Origin: Scleromatobacter sp045810285 | Lineage (GTDB): Bacteria; Pseudomonadota; Gammaproteobacteria; Burkholderiales; Burkholderiaceae_C | Length of the DNA stretch: 7,747 bases | Assembly (NCBI GenBank): GCA_045810285.1 | Contig: JBJMWE010000249.1 | Coordinates: 1-7,747, forward strand | Direction of reading: 5' to 3' | Shown here: positions 1 through 6,167 of the stretch, one piece after another | How positions within the stretch are numbered: the first letter of the stretch is position 1 | How the letters are laid out: the number at the start of each line of letters is the position of its first letter | Program-made: the position numbers and the translations under genes | The notes under the pieces: model-generated | What the model was told of the DNA's origin: nothing | The model's input: only the letters and a program-made list of their open reading frames with translations | The model's database searches: none

Positions 1-33
1 ACACTCTAACCATACACCACCATCATACCATAT
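1..33. other. Adapter-like contig tail, probably not genomic
   Basis: The first 33 bases contain no G and are far poorer in GC than everything after them. Laid without gaps on the last 33 bases of the Illumina TruSeq universal adapter (recalled from memory), they match at 23 of 33 positions, starting at base 1 with a perfect ACACTCT. Every mismatch in the window is an A or a C, and all three adapter G positions read as C, as if from degraded base calls. The match ends at base 33. An open frame that reads as FabD starts at base 34, where an insert would begin. The frame has a TAA at 7-9, so this stretch cannot encode the missing FabD N-terminus. The adapter origin is inference; the alternative is a chance AT-rich rearrangement end. 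Confidence 0.6.
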
Positions 34-747
34 GGCGTGTCCGAGCCGTCCGTAGTCGCAGGCCATTCGCTCGGGGAGTACTCGGCCCTGGTCGCCGCCG
101 GTGCCCTGACGCTCGCCGACGCCGCGCCGCTGGTGCGCTTCCGCGCGCAGGCCATGCAGGATGCTGTTCCCGTGGGGACTGGCGCGATGGCAGCCGTGCT
201 CGGGATGGAGGCGCAGAAGGTCGTCGAGGGCTGCGCCGAGGCACAGCGATCGTTCGGCGCCGACACCGCCGAGGTGGTCGAGGCCGTCAACTTCAACGAC
301 CCCGCGCAGACCGTCATCGCCGGCAGCAAGGCCGCGGTCGACAAGGCCTGCGAGGTGCTCAAGGCCAATGGCGCCAAGCGTGCATTGCTGCTGCCCGTGT
401 CGGCCCCGTTCCATTCGAGGCTGATGAAGCCCGCCGCCGACCGCCTGCGCGAACGACTGGCCGCAACGGCGATTGCGCAACCGCGCATCGCTGTCGTCAA
501 CAACATCGAAGCCAGGGTCGAGGCCGATCCCGACCGCATCCGCGGCGCCTTGTACGAGCAGGCTTTCGGCCCGGTCCGCTGGGTCGACTGCGTGCGCGCC
601 ATCCAGGCGCGCGGCGTCACGACGCTCGTCGAGTGCGGTCCGGGCAAGGTGCTCATGGGACTGGTGAAGCGCATCGATCCGGCTTTGCAGGCAGGTGCCG
701 TGTATGACCCCGGGACGCTCGCCCAGACCAAGGAGTTGCTGGCATGA
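34..747 (+). CDS. fabD: Malonyl-CoA:ACP transacylase (FabD), 5'-truncated
   Basis: FabD transfers malonyl from CoA to acyl carrier protein in the cytosol, loading extender units for type II fatty acid synthesis. About 237 residues are present against a usual length near 310, so roughly the first 80 are missing. The nucleophile elbow GHSLG is encoded at 61-75 with the catalytic Ser codon at 67-69. The Arg in LVRFRAQAMQ that binds the malonyl carboxylate follows, and the catalytic His lies in APFHS (codon 412-414). The C-terminal ECGPGKVL signature is present. A GTG at 37 lies inside the conserved region and is not a credible start. The protein reads like Burkholderiales FabD (for example VEAVNFNDPAQTVIAG) rather than the xanthomonad form. 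The stop overlaps the next start as ATGA. Alanine codons favour GCC over GCG about 3:1, opposite to the next gene, so this may be foreign or misassembled sequence. Confidence 0.93.
   Translation, partial: GVSEPSVVAGHSLGEYSALVAAGALTLADAAPLVRFRAQAMQDAVPVGTGAMAAVLGMEAQKVVEGCAEAQRSFGADTAEVVEAVNFNDPAQTVIAGSKAAVDKACEVLKANGAKRALLLPVSAPFHSRLMKPAADRLRERLAATAIAQPRIAVVNNIEARVEADPDRIRGALYEQAFGPVRWVDCVRAIQARGVTTLVECGPGKVLMGLVKRIDPALQAGAVYDPGTLAQTKELLA
730..735 (+). promoter_or_regulatory. Ribosome binding site of the SDR gene
   Basis: AAGGAG lies 8 bases before the ATG at 744, inside the last codons of fabD. It supports this start and suggests translational coupling across the ATGA overlap. If the contig is chimeric, this site belongs to a native fabG rather than to the SDR. 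Confidence 0.7.
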
Positions 748-1526
748 GCGATCTGAAAGGGCAGGTGGCCCTGGTCACCGGCGCGACGCGCGGCATCGGC
801 GCGGCCATCGCGCGCGCGCTCGCGGGCGCGGGCTGGCACGTGACGCTCGCCGGACGCGCGCGCGCGGCGCTCGACGAAGTGCGCGTCACCCTGCCGATCG
901 CGGAAGGCATGGCGCACGACTGCGTCGAGCTGGACGTGACCGACGCCGCGAGCGTGGCGCGCGCGTTCGCCGAGGTGCATGCCCGCGGCGGCGCACTGCA
1001 CGCGCTCGTCAACAACGCCGGCGCGGTGGAGACGGGCCCGATGGCGCGCCTGCCGCACGCGACCTGGGATCGCATGCTGGCCGTCAACCTCACCGGCGCG
1101 TTCCTGTGCACGCAGGCCGCGCTGCCGCCGATGATCGCCGCGCGCGCCGGCCGCATCGTCAACATCGCCAGCACCGCGGGCCAGAAGGGCTATGCGTACT
1201 GCACCGCGTATGCCGCGGCCAAGCACGGGGTGCTGGGCATGACGCGCTCGCTCGCGCTGGAGCTCGCGCCGCAGGGGCTGTCCGTCAACGCCGTGTGCCC
1301 GGGCTACACCGACACGGCCATCGTGCGCGACGGCGTGGCGAAGATCGTGGCCGCGACGGGCCGCAGCGAATCCGACGCGATGGCGACGTTCTCGCAGTCG
1401 AGCCCGCTCAAGCGGCTGGTGGAGCCCGACGAGGTCGCGGCCACGGTGCTGTGGCTGTGCGCCGATGCGCCCGCCGCGTTCACGGGGCAGGCGATGTCGG
1501 TGAGCGGCGGAGAGGTGATGAATTGA
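744..1526 (+). CDS. Short-chain dehydrogenase/reductase, NAD(P)-dependent, FabG-like
   Basis: This 260-residue classical SDR probably oxidises or reduces a 3-hydroxyacyl-CoA in the pathway of the following genes. Visible motifs are the TGATRGIG cofactor loop (residues 12-19), NNAG (90-93), Asn115, catalytic Ser143, and Tyr156 with Lys160 (YAAAK). The Ser-Tyr spacing of 13 equals that of FabG. The C-terminal TGQAMSVSGGEVM ending and the body resemble SDRs found beside 2-aminobenzoate-CoA ligases more than housekeeping FabG, and no acpP follows. The first ~20 residues (MSDLKGQVALVTGATRGIG) would also suit a beta-proteobacterial FabG. Alanine codons are about 35 GCG to 20 GCC, and AT-ending codons are about 5% against 13-14% in fabD. 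The N-terminus may therefore be a splice of two genes. Assignment as a pathway dehydrogenase is inference from context. Confidence 0.9.
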   Translation: MSDLKGQVALVTGATRGIGAAIARALAGAGWHVTLAGRARAALDEVRVTLPIAEGMAHDCVELDVTDAASVARAFAEVHARGGALHALVNNAGAVETGPMARLPHATWDRMLAVNLTGAFLCTQAALPPMIAARAGRIVNIASTAGQKGYAYCTAYAAAKHGVLGMTRSLALELAPQGLSVNAVCPGYTDTAIVRDGVAKIVAATGRSESDAMATFSQSSPLKRLVEPDEVAATVLWLCADAPAAFTGQAMSVSGGEVMN

Positions 1527-1555
1527 GCGCCATGCCGAACCGGAGCAACGCATCC

Positions 1556-1646
1556 GCAGGGGTCAGGCCTGTCCTTCATCCGCGAACGATACATGCGACC
1601 TGCGGGTGCCTTCATCGCGCGGATTCCGGAAAGGCCAGACCCCTGC
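1556..1646 (+). repeat. Palindromic intergenic repeat (REP/MITE-like), copy 1
   Basis: A long imperfect inverted repeat fills most of the 154-base spacer after the SDR stop. The outer arms 1556-1574 and 1628-1646 pair at 17 of 19 positions. After a 3-by-3 internal loop, 1578-1584 (ATCCGCG) pairs perfectly with 1618-1624, leaving a 33-base loop. The core ends read GGGGTCAGGCCTGTCC and GGAAAGGCCAGACCCC. The same ends recur in opposite orientation at 6573-6655, so this is a dispersed element and not a gene-specific terminator. It could still fold in RNA and dampen read-through from the SDR gene into the regulator gene. I see no coding capacity and no flanking target-site duplication. Confidence 0.85.
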
Positions 1647-1647
1647 A

Positions 1648-1684
1648 GCATCGTGATGCCGCCTCACGCGGGGAGGCATCGTGA
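1648..1684 (+). promoter_or_regulatory. Candidate operator: direct repeat around the marR start
   Basis: The nonamer GCATCGTGA occurs at 1648-1656 and again at 1676-1684, with starts 28 bases apart. The first copy sits in the interrupted palindrome GCATC-GT-GATGC (1648-1659), and the second spans the GTG start codon of the MarR gene. MarR proteins commonly bind short palindromes near their own start and repress themselves, so this is a reasonable autoregulatory site. No convincing -35/-10 pair is visible beside it, and the assignment is inference from position and symmetry only. Confidence 0.25.
1671..1676 (+). promoter_or_regulatory. Ribosome binding site selecting the GTG start of marR
   Basis: GGGAGG lies 4 bases before GTG 1681, somewhat close but purine-rich. 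The alternative ATG at 1696 has only AAGG two bases ahead of it. GTG 1681 is therefore preferred, though an ATG 1696 start (five residues shorter) cannot be excluded. Confidence 0.45.
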
Positions 1685-2256
1685 AAGCCAAGGCCATGCG
1701 AGCCGACAACCGCGATCCGCGCAGCACCGACCGCCTGGACGAGCTGCTCGGCGACGCCGCCATCGGCCATGAAGGCCGCGCGGCCACCGGCAACCACGCG
1801 GCGGTCAAGACCTGGTTGCGGCTGCTGTCCTGCACCACGCAGATCGAGACCGAGATCCGCCGCCGCCTGCGCCTGCACTTCGACATGACGCTGCCGCGCT
1901 TCGACTACCTCGCGCAGCTGCACCGCTTCCACGCCGAGCAGCCGCAAGGGCTGCGCATGAGCGCGTTGTCGCGCTACCTCATGGTGACCGGCGGCAACGT
2001 CACCAGCCTCACCGACGAGCTGGAGAAGAGCGGCTACGTCGCGCGCCAGGTCGATCCCGACGACCGTCGCTCCACCCGCATCGCGCTGACCCTGCGCGGC
2101 AAGCGCGCCTTCGAGCGCGTGGCCCAGGAGCACGAGCGCTGGGTGATCGAGCTCCTCGCGGGCCTGGAGCCCGGCGAGGGCGAACAGCTGCACGCGTTGC
2201 TGGGCCACCTGCGGCTGTCGCTGGCGCGCCGGCTGCAGGACGACAAGACCCGTTGA
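1681..2256 (+). CDS. MarR-family transcriptional regulator
   Basis: This 191-residue DNA-binding protein is probably the ligand-responsive repressor of the aromatic-degradation cluster, sensing an aromatic acid or its CoA thioester. The winged helix-turn-helix spans about residues 70-140. RFDYLAQL begins the core, the recognition helix follows VTGGNVTSLTDELEKSG (102-118), and the wing is the typical DPDDRRSTRIALT (125-137). Helices before 68 and after 140 would form the dimer interface. The N-terminus is about 40 residues longer than minimal MarR proteins and is charged. The gene is co-directional with the enzyme genes, only 22 bases before the crotonase gene, so it probably heads their transcript. 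A palindromic repeat and a candidate operator lie just upstream. The family is clear; the ligand and targets are inferred. Confidence 0.9.
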   Translation: MKAKAMRADNRDPRSTDRLDELLGDAAIGHEGRAATGNHAAVKTWLRLLSCTTQIETEIRRRLRLHFDMTLPRFDYLAQLHRFHAEQPQGLRMSALSRYLMVTGGNVTSLTDELEKSGYVARQVDPDDRRSTRIALTLRGKRAFERVAQEHERWVIELLAGLEPGEGEQLHALLGHLRLSLARRLQDDKTR

Positions 2257-2278
2257 ACCCTCCCGACAGGCCACTCCG

Positions 2279-3133
2279 ATGACCACCTCCGCCCCCGATC
2301 CCGCGCTGCTGGCCGGCAACCGCCGGCCGCTGGCCGACTACCGTGCCACGCATTTCCTGTGGGAGTGCAGCGACCGCGTCGCGCGCATCACGCTGAACCG
2401 GCCCGAACGCAAGAACCCGCTGAGCTTCGAGAGCTACGCCGAACTGCGCGACCTGTTCGGGCGCCTGCGCCACGCGAGCGACGTGCGCGCGATCGTGCTC
2501 ACCGGCGCCGGCGACAACTTCTGCTCCGGGGGCGACGTGCACGAGATCATCGGCCCGCTGATCGACCTGCCCGCGCCCGAGCTGCTGATGTTCACGCGCA
2601 TGACCGGCGACCTGGTCAAGGCGATGCGCCACTGCCCGCAGCCCATTGTCGCCGCGGTGGACGGGGTGTGTGCCGGCGCGGGTGCGATCCTCGCGATGGC
2701 CAGCGACCTGCGCTACGCCACCGCGCGCTCGAAGACCGCCTTCCTGTTCGCCCGCGTCGGCCTGGCCGGCTGCGACATGGGCGCCTGCGCGATGCTGCCG
2801 CGCATCGTCGGCCAGGGCCGCGCCGCCGAATGGATCTATTCCGGCCGCGCGCTCGGCGGCGAGGAGGCCGAGCGCTGGGGCTTCTTCAACCGGCTGGTGG
2901 AGCCCGACGCGTTGCTGGCCGAGGCCAGCGCGTTCGCGCGCCAGCTCGTGGACGGCCCGTCGTTCGCGCACTCGCTCACCAAATCGATGCTGCACCAGGA
3001 GTGGAGCATGGACATCGACACCGCCATCGACGCCGAGGCGACGGCCCAGGCGCTGTGCATGCTCACCGAGGACTTCGGCACCGCGTACCGTGCGTTCGCG
3101 GCGAAGTCCCGGCCCGTGTTCGAGGGGCGCTGA
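2279..3133 (+). CDS. Enoyl-CoA hydratase/isomerase (crotonase) family protein with atypical active site
   Basis: This 284-residue crotonase-fold enzyme probably acts on a CoA-bound ring or ring-derived intermediate in the 2-aminobenzoyl-CoA route. The two oxyanion-hole segments are clear: NFCSGGD (80-86) and GVCAGAGAILAMASDLR (129-145). The catalytic glutamates of true hydratases (Glu144 and Glu164 of rat mitochondrial ECH) are replaced by Ile137 and Arg159 on motif alignment. Asp166, in GLAGCDMG, lies near the position of the acid/base Asp in dienoyl-CoA isomerases. Simple syn-hydration is thus doubtful; isomerase, hydrolase or ring-cleavage chemistry is possible. About 20 extra N-terminal residues precede the core, as is usual for homologues in such clusters. 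There is no strong Shine-Dalgarno at ATG 2279. The stop is one base before the acyl-CoA dehydrogenase start, implying coupling. The family is certain, the reaction is not. Confidence 0.9.
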   Translation: MTTSAPDPALLAGNRRPLADYRATHFLWECSDRVARITLNRPERKNPLSFESYAELRDLFGRLRHASDVRAIVLTGAGDNFCSGGDVHEIIGPLIDLPAPELLMFTRMTGDLVKAMRHCPQPIVAAVDGVCAGAGAILAMASDLRYATARSKTAFLFARVGLAGCDMGACAMLPRIVGQGRAAEWIYSGRALGGEEAERWGFFNRLVEPDALLAEASAFARQLVDGPSFAHSLTKSMLHQEWSMDIDTAIDAEATAQALCMLTEDFGTAYRAFAAKSRPVFEGR

Positions 3134-3134
3134 G

Positions 3135-4361
3135 ATGGCGCCGCACGCGCTCGAGAACGTGGCGGCCGCGGCCGCGCAGGCGCTGGAATGGCCGTTCTTC
3201 GACGACGTCCACCGCCGCCTGCATGCGCGGCTGGCGGCCAGCCTGGCCGACGCCGCCAGCGATTTCCCGCACGAGCTGGGGCCGCAGGCTTCGCGCGACG
3301 ACGTCGACGCGCAGTGCCGCCGCTGGGTGCGCGCGCTCGGCAAGCACGGCTGGCTCCAGCTGGCGGTGGGCGGCAAGGCGTACGGCGGCGCGAGCGACGC
3401 GCTCGACACCCGCACGCTGTGCATCCTGCGCGAGACGCTCGCCGCGCACGACGGCCTGGCCGACTTCGCGTTCGCGATGCAGGGCCTGGGCAGCGGCGCG
3501 ATCACGCTGGCCGGATCGCCGGAGCTGAAGGCACGCTACCTGCCGCGCGTGGCGCGCGGCGAGGCGATCGCGGCGTTCGCGCTGTCCGAGCCCGAGGCCG
3601 GCTCGGACGTGGCGGCGATGGCCATGACCGCGCGGCGCGACGGCGCGCACTGGGTGCTGGACGGACAGAAGACGTGGATCTCCAACGGCGGCATCGCCGA
3701 CTTCCACGTGGTGTTCGCACGGCAGGTGGAGCCCGGCGCGGCCCCGGAGACACGCGGCACGAAGTCGATCGCGGCGTTCGTCGTCGACGCCGACGCCCCG
3801 GGCCTGCGCATCGCCGAGCGGCTCGACGTGATGGCGCCGCATCCGCTGGCGCGGCTGTCGTTCGAGGGCTGCCGCGTGCCCGCGTCGCAGTGCCTGGCCG
3901 AGGCCGGCGCGGGCTTCAAGCTGGCGATGCGCACGCTGGACGTCTTCCGCACGTCGGTGGCCGCGGCCGCGCTCGGGTTCGCGCGCCGCGCGCTGGCCGA
4001 AGGCCTCGCGCGCGCGACCTCGCGCTCGATGTTCGGCCAGCGGCTGTCCGACCTGCAGCTGACGCAGGCCCGGCTCGCCGACATGGCGCTCAGCGTCGAT
4101 TCCGCGGCCCTGCTCACCTACCGAGCCGCGTGGCGCCGCGACCAGGGCCACGTCGTCACGCGCGAGGCCGCCATGGCCAAGCTCGCCGCCACCGAAGGCG
4201 CTCAACGCGTCATCGACGCCGCGGTGCAGCTGTGGGGCGGGGCGGGCGTGCAGAGCGGGAACACCGTCGAACGTCTCTACCGAGACATCCGTGCGCTGCG
4301 CATCTACGAGGGCGCCAGCGAAGTGCAGCAACTGATCATCGCCCGGGAGCTGTTGAAGTGA
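3135..4361 (+). CDS. Acyl-CoA dehydrogenase, FAD-dependent
   Basis: This 408-residue flavoprotein should introduce an alpha,beta double bond into an acyl-CoA intermediate and pass electrons to electron-transfer flavoprotein. The FAD/substrate segment FALSEPEAGSD is at 148-158 and WISNGG at 181-186. The C-terminal helical domain carries SMFGQRLSDLQLTQARLADM (298-317) and VQLWGGAGVQ (364-373). RIYEGASEVQ (389-398) contains the expected catalytic base Glu392, at the position used by medium- and short-chain enzymes. The length is slightly above the usual 380-390 because of an Ala-rich N-terminal extension. ATG 3135 follows the upstream stop by one base with GAGGGGCG just ahead. An in-frame opening continues upstream, but it lies over the crotonase gene and is spurious. 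The gene sits between crotonase and ligase genes, which points to the beta-oxidation-like phase of the pathway. The exact substrate is inferred. Confidence 0.93.
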   Translation: MAPHALENVAAAAAQALEWPFFDDVHRRLHARLAASLADAASDFPHELGPQASRDDVDAQCRRWVRALGKHGWLQLAVGGKAYGGASDALDTRTLCILRETLAAHDGLADFAFAMQGLGSGAITLAGSPELKARYLPRVARGEAIAAFALSEPEAGSDVAAMAMTARRDGAHWVLDGQKTWISNGGIADFHVVFARQVEPGAAPETRGTKSIAAFVVDADAPGLRIAERLDVMAPHPLARLSFEGCRVPASQCLAEAGAGFKLAMRTLDVFRTSVAAAALGFARRALAEGLARATSRSMFGQRLSDLQLTQARLADMALSVDSAALLTYRAAWRRDQGHVVTREAAMAKLAATEGAQRVIDAAVQLWGGAGVQSGNTVERLYRDIRALRIYEGASEVQQLIIARELLK

Positions 4362-4457
4362 GCATGCCTGTCTGGATCTGTTCCGTGTCGACCCGTCCGC
4401 GCGCCGTGTGCACAAGGCCCGCGATCCGTTCGGGGGAAGGCGCGCCGTGCTCGGTGC

Positions 4458-4463
4458 GGGAGG
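4458..4463 (+). promoter_or_regulatory. Ribosome binding site selecting ATG 4471 of the ligase
   Basis: GGGAGG lies 7 bases before ATG 4471, an ideal arrangement. An in-frame GTG at 4408 would add 21 residues of low-complexity sequence with no family similarity and has no comparable site, so ATG 4471 is the start. Confidence 0.75.
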
Positions 4464-4470
4464 GGCTGTC

Positions 4471-6105
4471 ATGACCCGTGGACGCACTGCGCACGTCGAC
4501 ACCTTCACGCGTGACCACCTGCCGCCGCTCGAGCAGCAGCCGGTCTACCTGTTCGACCTGCCCGAGCTGCAGTTCCCGCCGCAGCTCAATTGCGCGGTCG
4601 AGATCCTGGACGCCGCCATCGCGCGCGGCTGGGGCGAGCGGCCCTGCATCGTCGGCCCCGGCGTGCGCTGGACGTATGCCGACCTGCAGCGCCAGGCCGA
4701 CGCGATCGCGCACGTGCTGGTCGAGGAGATGGGCGTGCGGCCGGGCCAGCGCGTGCTGCTGCGCGCGCCGAACAACCCGATGCTCGCGGCGTGCTGGTTC
4801 GGCGTGATGAAGACGGGGGCGGTGGCGGTCGCGACGATGCCGCTGCTGCGCGCCAAGGAGCTCCGGCAGGTCGTCGCGAAGGCGCAGGTGACGCACGCGC
4901 TGTGCGATCGCCAGCTGGCCGAGGAACTGCAGCTCGCGCAGCCGCAGTGTCCGACGCTGACGCAGGTGCGCCTGTTCAACGACGCCTCGCCCGACAGCCT
5001 CGAGGCCGCGATGGCGCGCCACGCGCGGCCGTTCAAGGCGGTCGACACCGCGGCCGACGACACGTGCCTGCTGGCCTTCACGTCGGGCACCACCGGCGAG
5101 CCCAAGGCCACGATGCACTTCCATCAGGACGTGATGGCGATCTGCCTGTGCTGGCCCAGGCACGTGCTGCGCGCCGACGCCGACGACGTCTTCATCGGCA
5201 GCCCGCCGCTGGGCTTCACGTTCGGGCTCGGCGGCCTGCTGCTGTTCCCGCTGTCCATCGGCGCCAGCACCGTGCTGCTGGAGAAGGCGACGCCGCCCCT
5301 GCTGCTGGACGCCATCCCGGCGTACGGCGCCACCGTGCTGTTCACCGCGCCGACCACCTACCGCGCCATCGCCGACCAGGCGCGCGAGCGCAAGCTGTCG
5401 GCGCCGCTGGGCGGCACGCTGCGCAAGTGCGTGTCGGCCGGCGAGGCGCTGCCCGCGGCCACGCGGGTGCAGTGGAAGGCGGCCACGGGCCTCGAGGCGA
5501 TCGACGGCATCGGCTCCACCGAGATGCTGCACATCTTCATCTCCGCCGACGAGGACCACGCGCGCCCCGGCGCCACCGGGACGCCGGTGCCCGGCTACCA
5601 GGCCTGCATCCTCGACCCGGACGGCCGCCCGCTGCCGCGCGGCGCCGTCGGCCGGCTGGCGGTGCGCGGCCCCACCGGCTGCCGCTACCTCGACGACCCG
5701 CGCCAGGCGCAGTACGTGCACGACGGCTGGAACGTGACCGGCGACGCGTACCTGGAAGACGAGGACGGCTATTTCCGCTACCAGGCGCGCACCGACGACA
5801 TGATCATCTCGGCCGGCTACAACATCGCCGCGCCGGAGGTGGAGACGGTGCTGCTGGAACACGCCGCCGTCGCCGAGTGCGCCGTGATCGGCGTGCCCGA
5901 CGACGAGCGCGGCCAGATCGTCAAGGCCTTCGTCGTGCTCCGCGCGGGCCACGCGCCGGACGCCGCCACGGTCAAGACGCTGCAGGACTACGTCAAGCGC
6001 GCCGTCGCGCCGTACAAGTATCCGCGCGCCATCGAGTTCGTGCCCGACCTGCCGCGCACCGCCACGGGCAAGCTGCAGCGCTTCCGGCTGAAGACGACGC
6101 CATGA
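4471..6105 (+). CDS. abmG: 2-aminobenzoate-CoA ligase (benzoate-CoA ligase family, AMP-forming)
   Basis: This 544-residue adenylating enzyme activates an aromatic acid with ATP and CoA. The best guess is anthranilate to 2-aminobenzoyl-CoA, because of the neighbouring SDR, crotonase, dehydrogenase and RidA genes. The symbol follows the Aromatoleum evansii enzyme and is by similarity of context. ANL-family motifs are complete: P-loop FTSGTTGEPK (203-212), A5 GIGSTE (346-351), A7 TGD (423-425), the hinge region RTDDMIISAGYNIAAPEVE (440-458), and catalytic Lys534 in TATGKLQR. The FDLPELQFPPQLN segment (28-40) is typical of the benzoate/2-aminobenzoate ligase subgroup. A 109-base gap with no clear promoter or terminator separates it from the dehydrogenase gene. 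Its stop overlaps a 21-codon ORF leading to ridA. Benzoate, salicylate or another hydroxybenzoate is the alternative substrate. Confidence 0.92.
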   Translation: MTRGRTAHVDTFTRDHLPPLEQQPVYLFDLPELQFPPQLNCAVEILDAAIARGWGERPCIVGPGVRWTYADLQRQADAIAHVLVEEMGVRPGQRVLLRAPNNPMLAACWFGVMKTGAVAVATMPLLRAKELRQVVAKAQVTHALCDRQLAEELQLAQPQCPTLTQVRLFNDASPDSLEAAMARHARPFKAVDTAADDTCLLAFTSGTTGEPKATMHFHQDVMAICLCWPRHVLRADADDVFIGSPPLGFTFGLGGLLLFPLSIGASTVLLEKATPPLLLDAIPAYGATVLFTAPTTYRAIADQARERKLSAPLGGTLRKCVSAGEALPAATRVQWKAATGLEAIDGIGSTEMLHIFISADEDHARPGATGTPVPGYQACILDPDGRPLPRGAVGRLAVRGPTGCRYLDDPRQAQYVHDGWNVTGDAYLEDEDGYFRYQARTDDMIISAGYNIAAPEVETVLLEHAAVAECAVIGVPDDERGQIVKAFVVLRAGHAPDAATVKTLQDYVKRAVAPYKYPRAIEFVPDLPRTATGKLQRFRLKTTP

Positions 6106-6167
6106 CGACGACCGGCGCGCCGCCGCCAGGAACACCCTTGACGACCAGACAGGCGAGGACCCGATGA
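6102..6167 (+). CDS. Possible 21-residue coupling ORF between ligase and RidA genes
   Basis: The ATG at 6102 overlaps the ligase stop as ATGA (6102-6105). The short frame, starting MTTTGAPPPG and ending RQARTR, stops at 6165-6167 in a second ATGA that contains the ridA start. It could let terminating ribosomes pass from the ligase to ridA without release. No Shine-Dalgarno precedes it and the peptide resembles nothing I know. In GC-rich DNA such an exact fit can arise by chance, so it is listed as a candidate only. Confidence 0.2.
   Translation: MTTTGAPPPGTPLTTRQARTR

Noticed and set aside
37..747. GTG at 37 as a genuine start of a short FabD
   Set aside because: It lies within the conserved segment just before the GHSLG nucleophile motif, the protein would lack its N-terminal core, and no ribosome binding site precedes it. 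The gene is cut at base 34.
744..1526. Housekeeping FabG in a fabD-fabG-acpP cluster
   Set aside because: No acyl carrier protein or FabF follows, codon use differs from fabD, and the C-terminal two thirds resemble SDRs of aromatic-CoA clusters. Only the first ~20 residues would suit fabG.
1556..1646. Simple Rho-independent terminator of the SDR gene
   Set aside because: The stem is very long, has a 33-base loop, lacks a T-run, and has a sister copy with the same ends at 6573-6655, so a dispersed repeat explains it better.
4408..4470. Longer ligase starting at GTG 4408
   Set aside because: The added 21 residues are Gly/Arg/Ala filler, while ATG 4471 has GGGAGG at ideal spacing and begins where benzoate-type ligases usually begin.
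2009..4508. Long open frames antisense to the crotonase and acyl-CoA dehydrogenase genes
   Set aside because: They are Arg/Ala/His-rich with no domain signatures and arise from extreme third-position GC of the plus-strand genes, which have complete family motifs.
4336..6135. 599-codon antisense frame across the CoA ligase
   Set aside because: It is low-complexity Arg/Gln/Ala/Val-rich sequence lying exactly opposite a ligase with all adenylation motifs; a mirror of codon bias.
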